From Arthrinium phaeospermum (Eukaryota; Ascomycota; Sordariomycetes; Amphisphaeriales; Apiosporaceae): a stretch of 64,000 nucleotides of DNA. The stretch is taken from the NCBI GenBank assembly GCA_006503535.1, contig QYRS01000005.1, positions 2,294,001 through 2,358,000 of the forward strand, in the 5' to 3' direction. The translations under genes were made by a program, and so were the position numbers. This document shows positions 34,680 through 46,656 of the stretch, one piece after another. How positions within the stretch are numbered: the stretch's first letter is position 1; every line of letters starts with the position of its first letter. The notes beneath the pieces are model-generated. The model saw only the letters and a list, made by a program, of their open reading frames with translations. It was not told the DNA's origin and searched no databases.

Positions 34680-36908
34680 TCAACCCCTGAGTAGACTCCC
34701 CCGGTCGTTGCTCTCGTCGAGCTGCACCCGAACCGTCTTAGCCTGCCGCTTCTTCTCCTGGAGGCTGTCGGTGCTGCCGAAGCGGGCGCGGGTGTCGTCC
34801 TCGAGCCCGTGGAAGAGCATGGCGAGGGCGCTGCTCTTGAGGGGCCGGGTGCGCGTCGTGTGGGTGCGGTAGATGGCGCCGACCAGAAACAGGTCGGCCC
34901 CCAGCACGACGAGCACGGGCAGCACCAGGAAGCCCCAGCGCACGTGGATGTAGGACTCGGTCGAGACGGATGGGCCCGACACGGGCTCGGCGCCCCAGAG
35001 CGACCGGAACGCCGTCGTGACCGAGGTCGCGACGTCGGCCATGAGCATGGCCAGCCCGTCTTGGTGGGGCGCGGCGTACTCGTAGTAGTTCCAGTAGAAG
35101 GCCGTCACGATGTCCGAGTCGAAGAAGGTGCTGCCGCTCGAGATGCCGACCGTCAGGTTCACGGCCACGGTCCGGTCGTTGATGGTCAGGGTCGAGTTGT
35201 TGGTGGTGCGGACGGCGCCGCCGGCGGCGAAGAGGGAGGCGAACCAGCCGCGCAGGCTGAGCATGGAGTCCTGGCCGAGCAGGTAGTAGTCGGGCGATGG
35301 TGAGGGCGAGGAGGGTAAGGAAGTTTTGTTCGTGTCGGTCACGTAGACGCCCAGGTCGGTGTTGTTGGGCTGCGTGGTGGTGTCGACGACGGTCTGGTTC
35401 ACGACGGTGTGCGTCACGTTCTCGGTCAGGGCGCCGACGGCGACGGTGGCGTTGATGGTCTGCAGGCAGGCCGAGAGGGAGCACTGCTTGGCCCAGGGGT
35501 TGTTGTTGCCGGCGGGGCCGTCGGCGGCCTCGGTCCCCAGGAAGATGAGCCGCAGGATGGTCGAGTAGGGCATGTCGCCCGCCGCCGTGGGGATGTAGGG
35601 CGTCATGCTGAAGACCTGGTGGCTCGTGTTGAGCTTGGCGCCCTGGGGCACCTGCCAGCCGCAGTCGCTCGCGTTGGTCGGGTTGCCGCCGCAGTACTTG
35701 GTCATGACCGAGGTCAGCGAGGTGCACTCGTAGCACACGCCCAGCGTCTCGAAGGCGGGCCAGGTGCAGTTGCCCGTCGGGCAGTCGAACTTCAGAGAGG
35801 CGGCGGGCCGGCCGTTTTCGGCGAAGAGGCCGTTGTAGACGGCAGACTTGAGGGGGAGGACGGGTACATAGCCGGCTGATGCAAAAGAAATAGAGGGTTT
35901 TGTCAGTTATGTATGGTCTATTACTTAGCCCCTCGGAGGAGAGGCGATGACAAAAATAAAGCAAGTAAAGACTCACTCGGTGAGGTTGTACCGGGCAGCG
36001 CGCCAGTGAAGTTGAGGGCTCGAGGGATGGTGGCGTTCTGGGGGTGGTTGACCGCCCTCGTCTCGTAGGTCACGATCTGCTGCGAAAAGGGGCTGAACGC
36101 CAGAGTAAGGATGGCGATGACAGCGCCGGCGGAACCGAGTAATCTGAAATACACCTCGCATGTTAGCTAGCTCTCTGTATAGAGACAGTAACGGCAAGTA
36201 GGTAACAAAAGAGACGCACCCTCCCCGCCGAGAGGCGAGCAGCTTGATGGCGCCCAGGACGCCGCGGCTCGCCTCGTCAAACGTCTCCATGTCGGCCAGC
36301 GGCACCTTGGACTCCTTGAAGCGGATCCACTTCATCTGCGACAGGCCGTTCTGCAGCGAGATGCCCAGCGTCGTCACCGACATGGTGGCCAGCACCGCGA
36401 TGACGGCGTTGAGCGTGATGCGGTACGGCCACTCGTGCAGGGCCCGCCGGTCGTAGTGCGCGATGAGCCCGATGATGGCCGCCAGCGCCGCCAGCGAGAC
36501 GAACATGGTCACGATCTCGACCGTCCACGTGCCGTCCTTGTTCCACGGCCGCGGCGTCTGTTTCTCTTCGTTGGACGGTGACAGGTTGAGGGCCGAGACC
36601 CCGATGAAGGGGTTTGTGGTGGCATCCCCTTTGCCCAGGGTGCTGCCGCTGTGCACACGGGGCTTTGGGGACGACTTGGCAGTCAGTAAGGCGGCATCGT
36701 TCCAGGAGCGCTCCACTGCTTCGAGTTCGATGCTTACTGTGGTATCCCGGTCATCACTGGCGCGGGTCCCCTCCTCTGGATGGTGGTTTACGATGGATGC
36801 GTCACCCACATCCGCGGAGTGGTGGTGCTCCTCCTGATACTCAGGGGCGCCATTTCTGGGCGAGAGCTGGCTCTCGTAGCTGAAGTTTTGGATAGGCGCA
36901 TAAGACAT
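34680..36908 (-). CDS. DUF3176 family membrane protein
   Basis: Three exons on the minus strand: 36908-36220, 36143-35977 and 35875-34680, giving 683 aa. The layout is that of the fungal DUF3176 family: a disordered N-terminus, two membrane helices (VTMFVSLAALAAIIGLIAH and TLNAVIAVLATMSVTTLG), the conserved LSQMKWIRFKE and FDEASRGVLGAIKLL segment, a third helix (LLGSAGAVIAILTLAFSPF), a long Cys-containing, glycosylation-rich loop starting near FDCPTGNCTWP, and a final helix (GFLVLPVLVVLGADLFLVG) before a basic tail. The loop probably faces outside or the lumen. No activity is known. An in-frame upstream ATG at 37010 would add 34 residues; 36908 is preferred because MSYAPIQ begins the family-like part. 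Confidence 0.88.
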
Positions 36909-38822
36909 AATGGAGAAATATCTAAGAAAGGAGAGACGCTTGTCCCATGAGCACTTTTCCCGAGCATGCTGGCACCCGTAAGGCTCATATACATATATAC
37001 GCACATGCAAGCAAGTCCATAGTCCATAGTCTTTAGTCTATCATCCTGACCGGGGTCTGGACCCCTTCCTGCCGTTGATGGTGCTAGCCTGCTGAACAGC
37101 CACGGCGCACCAACGATACGTCGAGGCTCTGTGGTTGGCCGAACCTTTTTCTAGAACAGGAAATCTTTCGACACTGCTGCATGCGGTGAGATTTGGAGAC
37201 AGAAGGCCCGGATGGTGCGTCGGTGGTGGGCTTCAGCCTTCTTTCTGCAAGAACCAACCGCATGTCGGGATACCGATCCAGGCCATGGCTCCCCTCCGTA
37301 TTATTGAGCGGAAGCAGCAGTATCGCTTGCGGCGGCAGAAGAGGAATTCTGCGTTTTTCTTGCACGAATACTTGGGAGACGAGAGTGGAAAATCAAACAC
37401 TACCCTTCATATCGATTATCGGCGAGATTGGGTTCTGCCAAGCGAGCTGGTCTGGTTCCTCAGGGACCGTGGCTGGCGTGGTAGGATCAAATCAAGATCT
37501 ATCAATCTACCTAGTAGGTTTCTAGCGTATTCGGGCACTTACCGCCTCGCTGGGCCCGGATCCTTCGCCCTGATGAACCTCCCACCTTCGATCCCTCGCA
37601 TCCATCAACAATACCCTTGTTGGCAGTTGACATCTGCAAGCTCTAGCAAACACCAATAAATCAGCTGCAAAAAGCAATATAACCAGCGGATCTCCGGGCT
37701 CGGACACCCTCCTCGTTGATTGCTACCTACCTACACGTGAGAGGAGGCGGGCAGTGAAGATCTATAAATAACAAGGTAGGTAGGTTGCTGCGCCTCGGTA
37801 TCTTTCTTCTTCGGCCAGTCGGGTCGAATCTTGGCGATGAAGAAATCCCAAGGGTGTCATTGTTGATTGGAGCTTATCTGATTCACATCTACACAGCTTA
37901 CATGGCTACTTGATACCTGAGCCGTGGAAAGAACCAATGGCCTTTCTCCTCTTTCTTTGACGTCATGAAATCTGCAGTAGTACATGCCGTTAGTTCTTGC
38001 AGCACGGTTGAGCTGCTGCGGAAGCACAATACTAATCTATTGGCCGAATGCCGGAAAGAGGACTGCGCATCTGTAGATCTACCACGGGGCGAGATAGATG
38101 GACACGGGCGGTGTTCGTTAGCCCGACTTAGAAAAAAATGGCGGCTTTTTAGATACGCAAGGACCGGCTGATCAGACGTGGACAGGAATCCAGCTACTGC
38201 CAAAAATATCATGGGTATTCCAATGGAGGCAAAGCTCCGTCGTCAAGCTGTCCGACTACGTACAGAGGCATCGCGTGTTATACAGGCTTACTAAAAGAAC
38301 GTACCGAGATGCCAACGGGTATTCTTGTGTATCCAGCAATAGTCCTGAACTGGTGGCCCTTCAAATATCTAGTGGCAGACGAGACTGATAAGCCGGTGGT
38401 CGAGATATAGGAATACGCGAGTCTTTGACTTGCTCATTCATCAAATACTTTCATCGGAACCATATTATCCCCGTCGCGGGTCATGGAATACAATCATACA
38501 TCAAATAAGCTGGATGATGCTTGGTTGGGACTGGAGTTCTCGGCAGATCATATTAAATCGCGGGGTGCAGGGGATACTAGTAGCACCCCACTATGGAGAA
38601 ACCGAGGCACAATTGAAGATGGATCCTAGGCGTGTAACCTGCCGTTGCTGTACATCTCATTTACTGGAGGCGGGCTCTTGTCCGTCCCTTCAGTTCATCA
38701 ACCATATAGAAATCCATCTACCTACTCAGGAAAATAAACAACCGTTTATTATCGAGAGCCATTGAAGACGAAGAAGACCTCCATTACATTCGTTTAGACG
38801 CAGACTCTCACCACCCGCCATC
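36909..38822. other. intergenic region between divergent genes
   Basis: Separates the outward-facing DUF3176 and enoyl-CoA isomerase genes. A 174-codon frame at 37135-37659 has no recognisable family and average codon use; it is not called. No RNA gene was seen. Confidence 0.45.
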
Positions 38823-39780
38823 ATGACGGAACGTTCAGGCTTCTTCACGGTCGAATACACCGGCCGTGTCGCCATTGTCACCATCTGCAACGAGAAGAAG
38901 CTCAACGCCATGAACCAGAGCCAGTACTACGAGCTCTCCCAGATCCTGCGCGAGATTGCCACGCACGACGAGGTCTACATAACCTTTCTCACAGCCAAGG
39001 GGCGCTTTTTCTCCGCGTAAGTTTTTACTCATTCAGTCTCTCTGTCTTGTATCTTCATCATTATCACCATCAGCATCTACTAGCTTGGAATACCACCCCC
39101 CACATTACGAGCATACCAAACTAATTCATAACACCAAAAGCGGCGCCGACGTGTCCATCTCGCGCGCCAAGCCCGAAGAAGGCTCCTCGGACGCCTACCA
39201 GCTCTGGCTGCGCAGCTTCGTCGCCAACAACCTCAACACGACGCAGGCCTTCTACACGCACCCCAAGGTCCTAGTCGTGGGCCTCAACGGGCCCGTGGTG
39301 GGCCTCTCGGCGGCCCTGGTGGCCTTCGCCGACTTCGTCTACTGCGTCCCGTCGACCTTCCTGCTGACGCCCTTCTCCTCGCTGGGCCTCGTGGCCGAGG
39401 GCGGCGCCTCGCGCGCCCTCGTCGCCCGCCTCGGCCAGAGCAAGGCCAACGAGGCCCTGCTCATGAGCCGGCGCATCCCCAGCGACGAGCTGCTGCAGAC
39501 GGGCTTCGTCAACAAGATCTTCACCGACATCGGCGTCGGTGAGGGCGCCGACGCCAAGTTCCGCGCCGCCGCGCTCCGGGAGATCGACGACCGCCTCGGC
39601 GCCCACCTCGTCGGCGACAGCCTGACCGGCATCAAGGCGCTCATCCGGAAGCCCGAGACGGAGATCCTGGACCGGCAGAACGTGGCCGAGGTGTTTGCCG
39701 GGCTGGACCGGTTCATGACGGGGATCCCGCAGGCCGAATTCGCCAAGCTTGCTTCCGGCGAGAAACGTCACAAGCTATAA
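38823..39780 (+). CDS. peroxisomal delta3,delta2-enoyl-CoA isomerase (crotonase family)
   Basis: Two exons, 38823-39016 and 39141-39780, giving 277 aa. The crotonase fold is clear: FFTVEYTGRVAIVTICNEKK at the N-terminus, the first oxyanion-hole loop GRFFSAGADVS (rebuilt across the intron), the second loop NGPVVGLSAALVAFAD, and LVAEGGASRALV with the Glu where fungal Eci1-type isomerases carry their catalytic acid. The C-terminus HKL fits a PTS1 variant, as in yeast Eci1 (HRL). The enzyme should shift double bonds in unsaturated acyl-CoAs during peroxisomal beta-oxidation. A simple hydratase role is less likely given the PTS1 and the Eci1-like sequence. It converges with COG1, with 156 bp between stop codons. 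Confidence 0.88.
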
Positions 39781-39936
39781 GCAAAAGGCTATGCATGAGC
39801 GAATGGATGATAGAGAAAGCGTCGTTCACCATGGGGTTCATCTTGTACAGATAATATAGCAGCAGCAGCAGCATCATCGCAAGCAAGCGCATGTATGAAA
39901 TTCAATCAATTGACTCTTGGGGTATAATAATATATC

Positions 39937-42372
39937 TTATACGAGAAGCCCAAATAGCAGGCTCGTCCTCTTCCAGTACTCTTGTGTCCCTTTGCTGAGT
40001 CTCTCCCTGGCTCCAGATTCCAGACCGGTTTTCTGGAACACCTCGTCCGCGAGCTTCTTCAGCTCCTCATTGGGAGTTTCGTTGGTGCCCAGGTAGATCT
40101 TGAGGATGTATATGTCATACAGCCACTGGATAAGCAGATCTCGCCGTTGGTCCGCGCTAGAGGTTTCCTTAGTCGCAGCGCCAGACGATTCGTCAGATCC
40201 TTCTGTTTTCTCATTCTCGGCAGATTTGTCGCCGTCGCCCTCCTCAGCATCTTCGCTCTTCTTCTCTTCATCCTTCTCAACCTTCTCATCCTTGACACTC
40301 GGTGTGACGCTTTCCGATTCCAACGCAGCCCGCCAAGCATCACCAAGCTGCTTGCCAAACGTTTTCTTCAACAAGCTCACAGCCGAGGGGCTCCAGAGAT
40401 CCAACCCGGCATCCCCCATAGACTTGACCAAGTCCCGCAGCAGCTTGAAAACGCCAGGCGACGGCAGGGTAGGCAACGCAGGCTCGCCCTCCCAGAGGCT
40501 CCGGCCGGTGACCCGGGACCTCGCCAACGCGCCCGAGGAGAACTCCTCGAGCGGCGCGAGCCCGACCTCGACGGCGAGCTTCTCCTGCAGCGACGGGACG
40601 CTCGCCAGGCCAAAGGACTTGGCGCTGTCCAGCTTCGGCAGCCGGCTGCGGATGGCGCGCAGGACGCGGAGCAGATACATGGCGATGGGCCCGCTGTCGG
40701 CGCCGCCCCTGTGCTTCTGCCAGAGCGCGCCGAGCTCCTCGTCGAGGTGGCGGAAGGACTGCTCGAGCGCCGTGTGCAGGCGCGTGTTGATCTTGTCCGG
40801 GTCGTCGCGGCTCAGCCGCTGCTGGCGGGCCTCGATCGTCTCCTCGTCCTCGATCTCGTCGACGTCGTTGTCCCAGCGCTGGCGCTGCAGCTGGCCGACC
40901 ACCTCGTTCACGTCGTCGATGAGGCGGTGCCACGTCTCGTAGCCCGTGACCGCCTTGGCGACCGTGTTGTTCTGGCCGTGCAGGCGCGCGAGCAGCTCGT
41001 GCGTGACCTGCGCCGTCGACCCGGCGCTCATGTCCAGCTCCAGCATCTCGTCGGACCAGAGGCTGTGGTACTGGTCCGACGTGCCCGCCTGCCATCCGTC
41101 CAGCGTGGCGCCCACCTCGGAGCCCACGAGGCGGAGTTTGGAGACCTTGACGTCGAGGACGCCCAGGAGCCGGTTGTTGATGGTGTCGCGGAGCCCGTCG
41201 AGCATGACGGAAGGGTCGAAGCCTCGCGCTTTGCCGCCGTCCTTGATCCAGTGCTGCAGCACGTTGGTCCGTAGGTCGACAATGGCCTTGAACTCGTTCA
41301 TGTGCTCCAGGATCTTCTTCATGCCTTCCAACAAAGCCTCGCCCCCTTTCTTGGCCCAGTTGGTCAACATCTCCTTGGCCTGTTTACCGTCCAGATCGTC
41401 GTGTCGGATGAAGGGTGTGAAGTACTGGACCTCGTCGCCGCACCACCTCTCGTAGATGTCGAGCTTCAGGCCCTCCAGAGTTCGCAGCGATTCGTCCGCG
41501 AGAAGCGGCTTCTTCTTTAGGGTTGCCAGCGCGTCCGCCAGCTTCGCCGGCACGATGGCCTGCACGTCCAGCAGCGTCCGGGTGTACAAGTCCAGGCCCT
41601 GGAGGACGTTCTCGGTCCCGCGCGTCTTCTCGTACTCCTCGACGTCGAACTCGAAGGCCATGGCCTCGGCGCGGACGTTGAGGAAGTGGCGCAGGGCGTC
41701 GCGGGAGCCCGAGCTGGACGCGAGGCTGTACGCGCACAGCGCCTGGAGCAGATCCGCCTGTTCGTTGGGCCCGTCGCCGCGGACCCGGCCCAGCACCTTC
41801 TCGACGCCGCGCAGGAGCCTCCGCCGCAGGCTGCCCAGGTTCTTCTTGGCCGCCTCGACGGCGGCGCGGAGCTCCTCGTTCAGTTGCTCGCCAGCCAGGT
41901 CACCGAAACTGGAGATGAGCAGGCGGCTCAGCACCAGGACCTTGGCCGCGAGCACCAGCCTCTCACCTCGTTTCTCCCCTCCCGTTCCTCCGCGCAGGAG
42001 CTTACCCACAGCGAGGCCGCAGGCCTCGAGCAGCTTGACGCGCGCGACGCGGCCCATGTCGGCTTCGGCGTCGTCGAGGCCCTGGAACCGCGCGAGCCCC
42101 GTGATCTTGCCACCGACGACGGTGCGGCCGCAGCGGCCGCCCATCTCGCCCAGGATGGCCTGGGTGCGGGTCATGTCCTGCCGCATCTGCACGATGGTGT
42201 CGGCCGTTCCCAAGAGCTCGCGGTAGCTGTTGCCGACCTGGGTGCGCAGGCGCGCGGCCTTGTCGTCGATCTGGGCATGGAGGCTCTTGTGGATCTGGCG
42301 GATCTGCGGGAGCGTGTAGGTGGTGAAGACCTGGGTCGACGAGGTCAGGGTCGAGGTGTCGGGGGTCGCCAT
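39937..42372 (-). CDS. COG1: conserved oligomeric Golgi complex subunit 1
   Basis: Intronless 811-aa frame on the minus strand. The N-terminus (TYTLPQIRQIHKSLHAQIDD, then LRTQVGNSYRELLGTADTIV) is the conserved helical Vps51/COG1-type domain of the CATCHR tethers, followed by a long all-helical protein. Residues about 720-760 form a Lys/Glu/Asp-rich linker. The C-terminus (IQWLYDIYILKIYLG) is also typical. COG1 is in lobe A of the COG complex, which tethers vesicles in retrograde traffic within the Golgi. The start at 42372 is preferred over the more upstream in-frame ATG at 42477 because it begins just before the conserved part. Very high GC opens a 430-codon antisense frame that is not a gene. 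Confidence 0.9.
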   Translation of the reverse strand: MATPDTSTLTSSTQVFTTYTLPQIRQIHKSLHAQIDDKAARLRTQVGNSYRELLGTADTIVQMRQDMTRTQAILGEMGGRCGRTVVGGKITGLARFQGLDDAEADMGRVARVKLLEACGLAVGKLLRGGTGGEKRGERLVLAAKVLVLSRLLISSFGDLAGEQLNEELRAAVEAAKKNLGSLRRRLLRGVEKVLGRVRGDGPNEQADLLQALCAYSLASSSGSRDALRHFLNVRAEAMAFEFDVEEYEKTRGTENVLQGLDLYTRTLLDVQAIVPAKLADALATLKKKPLLADESLRTLEGLKLDIYERWCGDEVQYFTPFIRHDDLDGKQAKEMLTNWAKKGGEALLEGMKKILEHMNEFKAIVDLRTNVLQHWIKDGGKARGFDPSVMLDGLRDTINNRLLGVLDVKVSKLRLVGSEVGATLDGWQAGTSDQYHSLWSDEMLELDMSAGSTAQVTHELLARLHGQNNTVAKAVTGYETWHRLIDDVNEVVGQLQRQRWDNDVDEIEDEETIEARQQRLSRDDPDKINTRLHTALEQSFRHLDEELGALWQKHRGGADSGPIAMYLLRVLRAIRSRLPKLDSAKSFGLASVPSLQEKLAVEVGLAPLEEFSSGALARSRVTGRSLWEGEPALPTLPSPGVFKLLRDLVKSMGDAGLDLWSPSAVSLLKKTFGKQLGDAWRAALESESVTPSVKDEKVEKDEEKKSEDAEEGDGDKSAENEKTEGSDESSGAATKETSSADQRRDLLIQWLYDIYILKIYLGTNETPNEELKKLADEVFQKTGLESGARERLSKGTQEYWKRTSLLFGLLV

Positions 42373-42931
42373 GGTGGGTGGTGGTGGGTGGGAGGTATCT
42401 TGCCCGACGAACGGGTTGGGTTTCGAAATATGCAGGAAAAGACAACGACAACAATGAAATGAATGTAGACGCTTCAATAACGCAACAGAAACAGACGCAT
42501 CTCTACCTCAGGTAGGCAAGTCGTTGCGATGCACAATTGCTTATGCAATTATGGCAGTTTGGTTGGATGAGCATTGGCGGGATTGTTGCTGCTTGGGAAA
42601 CAACATGTGGCAGCACTGACGGCTAGCGGGTACGATATTATTTACTAATGGGATACATGCAAGTAAGCATATCCAATTCCTTTCTGGCACACTTATACGA
42701 AAAGCACCCTCAATATCAGCTCATTCATTTCCACTGTAGAAACACTTGGATGTGGACTTTATTTCTATTTATTCATTTTCTAAACTCGGGTGGAAAACTA
42801 GGCTTTTCAATGCAACACACTTGCCCATCTGTTTCCATGGCTAAGATGAGGCAGCACGACTGGCCTTTCTGATACAGCTAAAAACATCTTGATCGATAAC
42901 ATAGGGCAAAAGAAGCCCGACTTTTACATAA
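42373..42931. other. intergenic region upstream of COG1
   Basis: COG1 promoter and the 3' side of the DUF1349 gene. Nothing gene-like was found. Confidence 0.45.
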
Positions 42932-43624
42932 TTACGACGACCACTTGACCTCAAACTCAAAGAAGTTGACCTTCAACGGGTCCGGAGATGTCTTCGCCGG
43001 TCTCGCCACCAGCGGGCTGACGTCCAAAAGCCACTCCTCGCCGTCCTTGTCATTCTCGTCGGCGAAGATCCAGCAGATCTCCCGCAGCGGGACCTTCTCC
43101 TTGACGTTGCCCGATTCATCGACAATAAGCCGGTAGACCCAGGCGCTCTTGCCGTTCTCGTCGCCCTCGCGGATTATTTCCAGCGTGACGCCCTTGGCTG
43201 GGTCGACGGCGGGCGCGCCCAGGGGCCCGACGCTCCAGTCCGCCCACCGGTCCGTGGCCACGGTGCTCAGCATGGGCGCGCCCTGGTAGAACTCGACGCC
43301 CGTCTTGATCCACTTCTCGGACGACTGGCCCGGCGAGGCCGGAGGGGCCGAGACGCGCTTCAGGGCCAGCAGCAGGCCGCCTTGGTCGTAGCGCTCCGTC
43401 CAGTCGGCCCAGAAGGTCACGCGGGCGGACTGGAACTTCTTGAGCTGGCCCGACGAGGTGCGCGAGATGGGGGCTGGTGTCCGGCCCTGTTAGTTGTTGA
43501 CTTCCTCTAAGTCGGCGTGTGGTGGTTGATACATACCGTTCCAGACATCCTTGGTCGGGGGCTTCCTCCAGATATCAGTATCAGGGCCGGCTTCGAGGAT
43601 GAAGGAGTCTTTGGTGGTGTCCAT
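42932..43624 (-). CDS. DUF1349 (concanavalin-A-like) protein
   Basis: Two exons on the minus strand, 43624-43537 and 43473-42932, giving 209 aa. The sequence is typical of fungal DUF1349 proteins: SFILEAGPDTDIWRKPPTKD at the N-terminus, then ARVTFWADWTERYDQGGLLL, WIKTGVEFYQGAPMLSTVAT and ICWIFADE. The family has a beta-sandwich lectin/glucanase-like fold; no enzymatic residues are defined. No signal peptide, so probably cytosolic. Two AG acceptors 14 nt apart end the intron; only the downstream one (exon from 43473) keeps the frame, while a CTAAC branch sequence lies just upstream of the first. Confidence 0.88.
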
Positions 43625-44542
43625 ATTGTTGATTCGAGACGCGAAAGGTTGAGATGAGATGAGGTACGTTTTAAGTTTGGAGCTGCCGCGAAGAGTAGAT
43701 ATCACACCAGACAAACAGTGACTCTGGATCGAGGCATCAACCGGCTTTTATGCAACAGGCTGTCAGTGAGAAGCTCATCTGGCATCTTTGGTATTAGTCA
43801 CGGTGTCCAAAGATCAGCGATGCTTCTGGCTGAATTGCGTCGTATTGCTCGCTGCTATATAAACCACCCCGCCTCGCACCTGGCCAATCAGAAGCCGTCG
43901 AAAGACGTAAAGGACCAAGGCCATGCGTCCGCCAAGTCCTCGAGATCCGGTGATGACCCGGGTAACCCGATGATGAGCCGTCCGGCCTGTGAACGCGATC
44001 CGCGGCTAGAACCGCTGGGCTTCATCAACCATCGAATCGCAACGTGGCACACTCTGCATTGTACGGGGCACCCCTCAGTCGTCTGATGCTTGTCCAATCC
44101 CGAATATCTGGAGATGGGGCCACTTGACGGGGCACCGTATGCCAAGGACCTAGACTCTGTCCATAACAAAACCACTCGGGACTCTTCCGGTTCCGAGTTA
44201 CTGGGCGGATACTTGTCGACTCCATTGCAGAAATCAGCTATATGCTGGTTTTGCTTTGGAAGTCCCAACATATGACTGCCTACTACGCATACGCAATCGT
44301 TTAGGCTCGAGCCAGTACTAGAGCTAAGCCGTCGGCTCTATGTATCATTTGATACGCTGATACCAACAACTCCGAGCTCGGCTTCCATCGGTAACTGTGG
44401 AGAATGGAATTACAATAGGGCGCGAGGTATCGACCAGATGTATAAGTGCATCCATATGTGATAGAAGATTGCCAGTTGCAGGGAATCGGCTCGTCTCATT
44501 GAGAAACATTTGGGTTGCATGAACTGAGCAATTCGTGGCACC
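43625..44542. other. divergent intergenic region
   Basis: Separates the DUF1349 gene and the MFS transporter, which point away from each other, so both promoters lie here. No coding evidence. Confidence 0.45.
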
Positions 44543-46066
44543 ATGGACGAAAACTCACAGGATCCCCACGACACCAACAGAGGGTCGACGATGGACATAG
44601 CTATGCAGCAGATTCAGTCTGTTGGGACACAACCCGGAACTACTAGGCAGGAGTTCTCACTTCCCCCAGTGGACACGGGCAAAGACGCATGGTGCTTCCT
44701 CGCAGCCTGCTGGGCCGTCGAGGCACTTGTCTGGGGTTAGTTGACGCGACATCCACGCCACTGGCAAGCTGCTTACATAGAAAACAAGGCTTCAGTTTCT
44801 CCTTTGGAGTCTTCCAGGACTACTATAGCTCCCATGAGCCGTTCAATGGCTCTGGAAACATCGCCTCCATCGGGACGAGTACCATGGTATGTCGGAAACT
44901 CCGCCAACCCTGCTTCCCCCACCGATGATCAATCTCTAACCGACTCCCTATTCACCGAAATCTAGGGAGTCATGTATATCGGCACTCCCGTCGTCATCGC
45001 GCTATGCCGGCTCTTCCCGCGCCGGGCCCGCTGGTTCACCCTGGCGGGCCTCTCCGTCGCCTCGCTCGCCATGGCCCTGAGCTCCTTCTGCCGCACCGTC
45101 CCGCAGCTGATCGGGGTCCAGGGCGTCCTCTTCGGCGCCGCCGGCTGCTTCGCCTACTCGCCCTGCGTTCTGTACATCGACGAGTGGTTCGTGCGCCGCA
45201 AGGGCATGGCCTACGGCATCATGTGGAGCGCGGGCGGCTTCGGCGGCGTCGTCCTCCCCCTGCTCCTCGAAAGCCTGCTGGGCCGCTTCGGCTTCGCGAC
45301 CGCCATGCGCATCTGGTCGGGCATCCTGTTCGCGGCCGCGGCGCCGCTGGCCCTCTTCATCAAGCCGCGGCTGCCGCACTCGCCCAGCGCCAGCTCGCGC
45401 GCCAGGACTTTCGACCTGGCCTACGTCAAGACGAGGCTGTTCGCGCTGCACCAGCTCGCCAATATCATCCAGGCTACCGGCTACTTCCTCCCGGGCATCT
45501 ACCTTCCCGCGTACGCGCGCGCGCAGTTCGGGGCCTCGGGCTTCCTCGCGGCCCTGACGGTCCTCCTCGTCAACATCGCGGCCACCGTCGGGTCCGTCCT
45601 GATGGGCTCGCTCACCGACCGGCTGCACGTGACGACGTGTGTCATATTCTCGGCGCTCGGCGGCACGACGGCGGTGCTGCTGGTCTGGGGGCTCTCGTCG
45701 TCGCTGGGGGTGCTGTACCTGTTCTGCGTCGCGTACGGCCTGTTCGCTGGGGGGTGGACGTCCATGTGGCCGGGCATCATGCGCGAGGTGGCGGCGCAGA
45801 GGGCGACGGAGAGCGCTGCCAGCAGCGAAGGCCAGAGCCAGGGAAATGTCGATCCCATCATGGTCTTTGGCTGGCTCTGCGTCGGCCGCGGCGTCGGCAA
45901 CGTCGTCTCGGGTCCGCTTAGCGAGTCCTTGCTCAAGGGGATGCCTTGGCAGGGCCTGGCGGGCGCGGGCTACGGTAGTGGGTATGGCAGCTTGATCGTC
46001 TATACTGGCGTGACCGGGCTTTTGAGCGGGACGAGCTTCGTCTGGAAGCGCTTGGGAATACTTTGA
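44543..46066 (+). CDS. MFS transporter, monocarboxylate-transporter (MCT) type
   Basis: Three exons: 44543-44735, 44789-44886 and 44966-46066, giving 463 aa. About twelve hydrophobic helices follow a 45-residue polar N-terminus. The pattern FSFGVFQDYYSSHEPF after the first helix and the loop FVRRKGMAYGIMWSAGGFGG are typical of fungal MCT-like porters. The usual D-G-G-x-G-W entry motif is only loosely kept (DTGKDAWCFL). Substrate unknown; carboxylates, or riboflavin or nicotinate-like compounds, are transported by relatives. The first intron uses an AAG acceptor (exon from 44789), the only one that keeps the frame. It has no secondary-metabolite genes around it. Confidence 0.87.
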
Positions 46067-46656
46067 TAGTCTCCTTATTTGGGGGCTCGCCTGTGCAGGC
46101 TGAACCTGCTATGTGTTCTCTTCTTCGTTTTATTTTTCAAGGTGGGCTCATTTAACGTCTACAAGAATGTCAACATGCCGGTAACATAATGGTATCATGT
46201 GAAATGAAGGTCGGCGCCCCAGAGCCGGGTCTAGGCTGTATTTGCGGTGGTAACTCTCTAACAGGCATGAAGATCAAGTAGCCTAGTTTCATATCTTGCC
46301 AGCCAGACGGAAAAGAATTCGCGGGAGTCGGACGTACTGTGAACATATCACCGAGCGTGGCCTATGAATCTGGCTTCCCTAATTGTTAGGCTTTCTCCTA
46401 AATAGTATCCGTCGCATTCGCAGAACGTTGCTAACACGGGTCGCCGACGGCTTGCGTACCGGGTCTCCTAGGTGGGTCCCAACGTCTTCGGCCTCCGCTC
46501 GGTTTTAAGATATGCGCAGCTGCTGTGACGTGATTCCCTCAACAGCCCGCGAGCAGATAAATAGGTTGCACCTCCCGTTCTTTCTGGGTGTATCAATCTG
46601 CATATTACCAAAACCAAACGCTCTTGATGCAGAAGATACTCAGAGCGGCCACCAAA
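46067..46656. other. intergenic region
   Basis: MFS gene 3' end and promoter of the aldo-keto reductase gene. Nothing gene-like. Confidence 0.45.

Noticed and set aside
35409..35879. 156-codon plus-strand frame opposite the DUF3176 gene
   Set aside because: Gly/Arg/Ala-rich antisense shadow of a supported gene.
37135..37659. 174-codon plus-strand frame
   Set aside because: Contains no recognised family and lies between two divergent promoters; composition is that of non-coding DNA.
39982..41274. 430-codon plus-strand frame opposite COG1
   Set aside because: Antisense to a clear COG1 gene; it is Arg/Ala/Leu/Val-biased as expected from the complement of GC-rich codons and has no domain.
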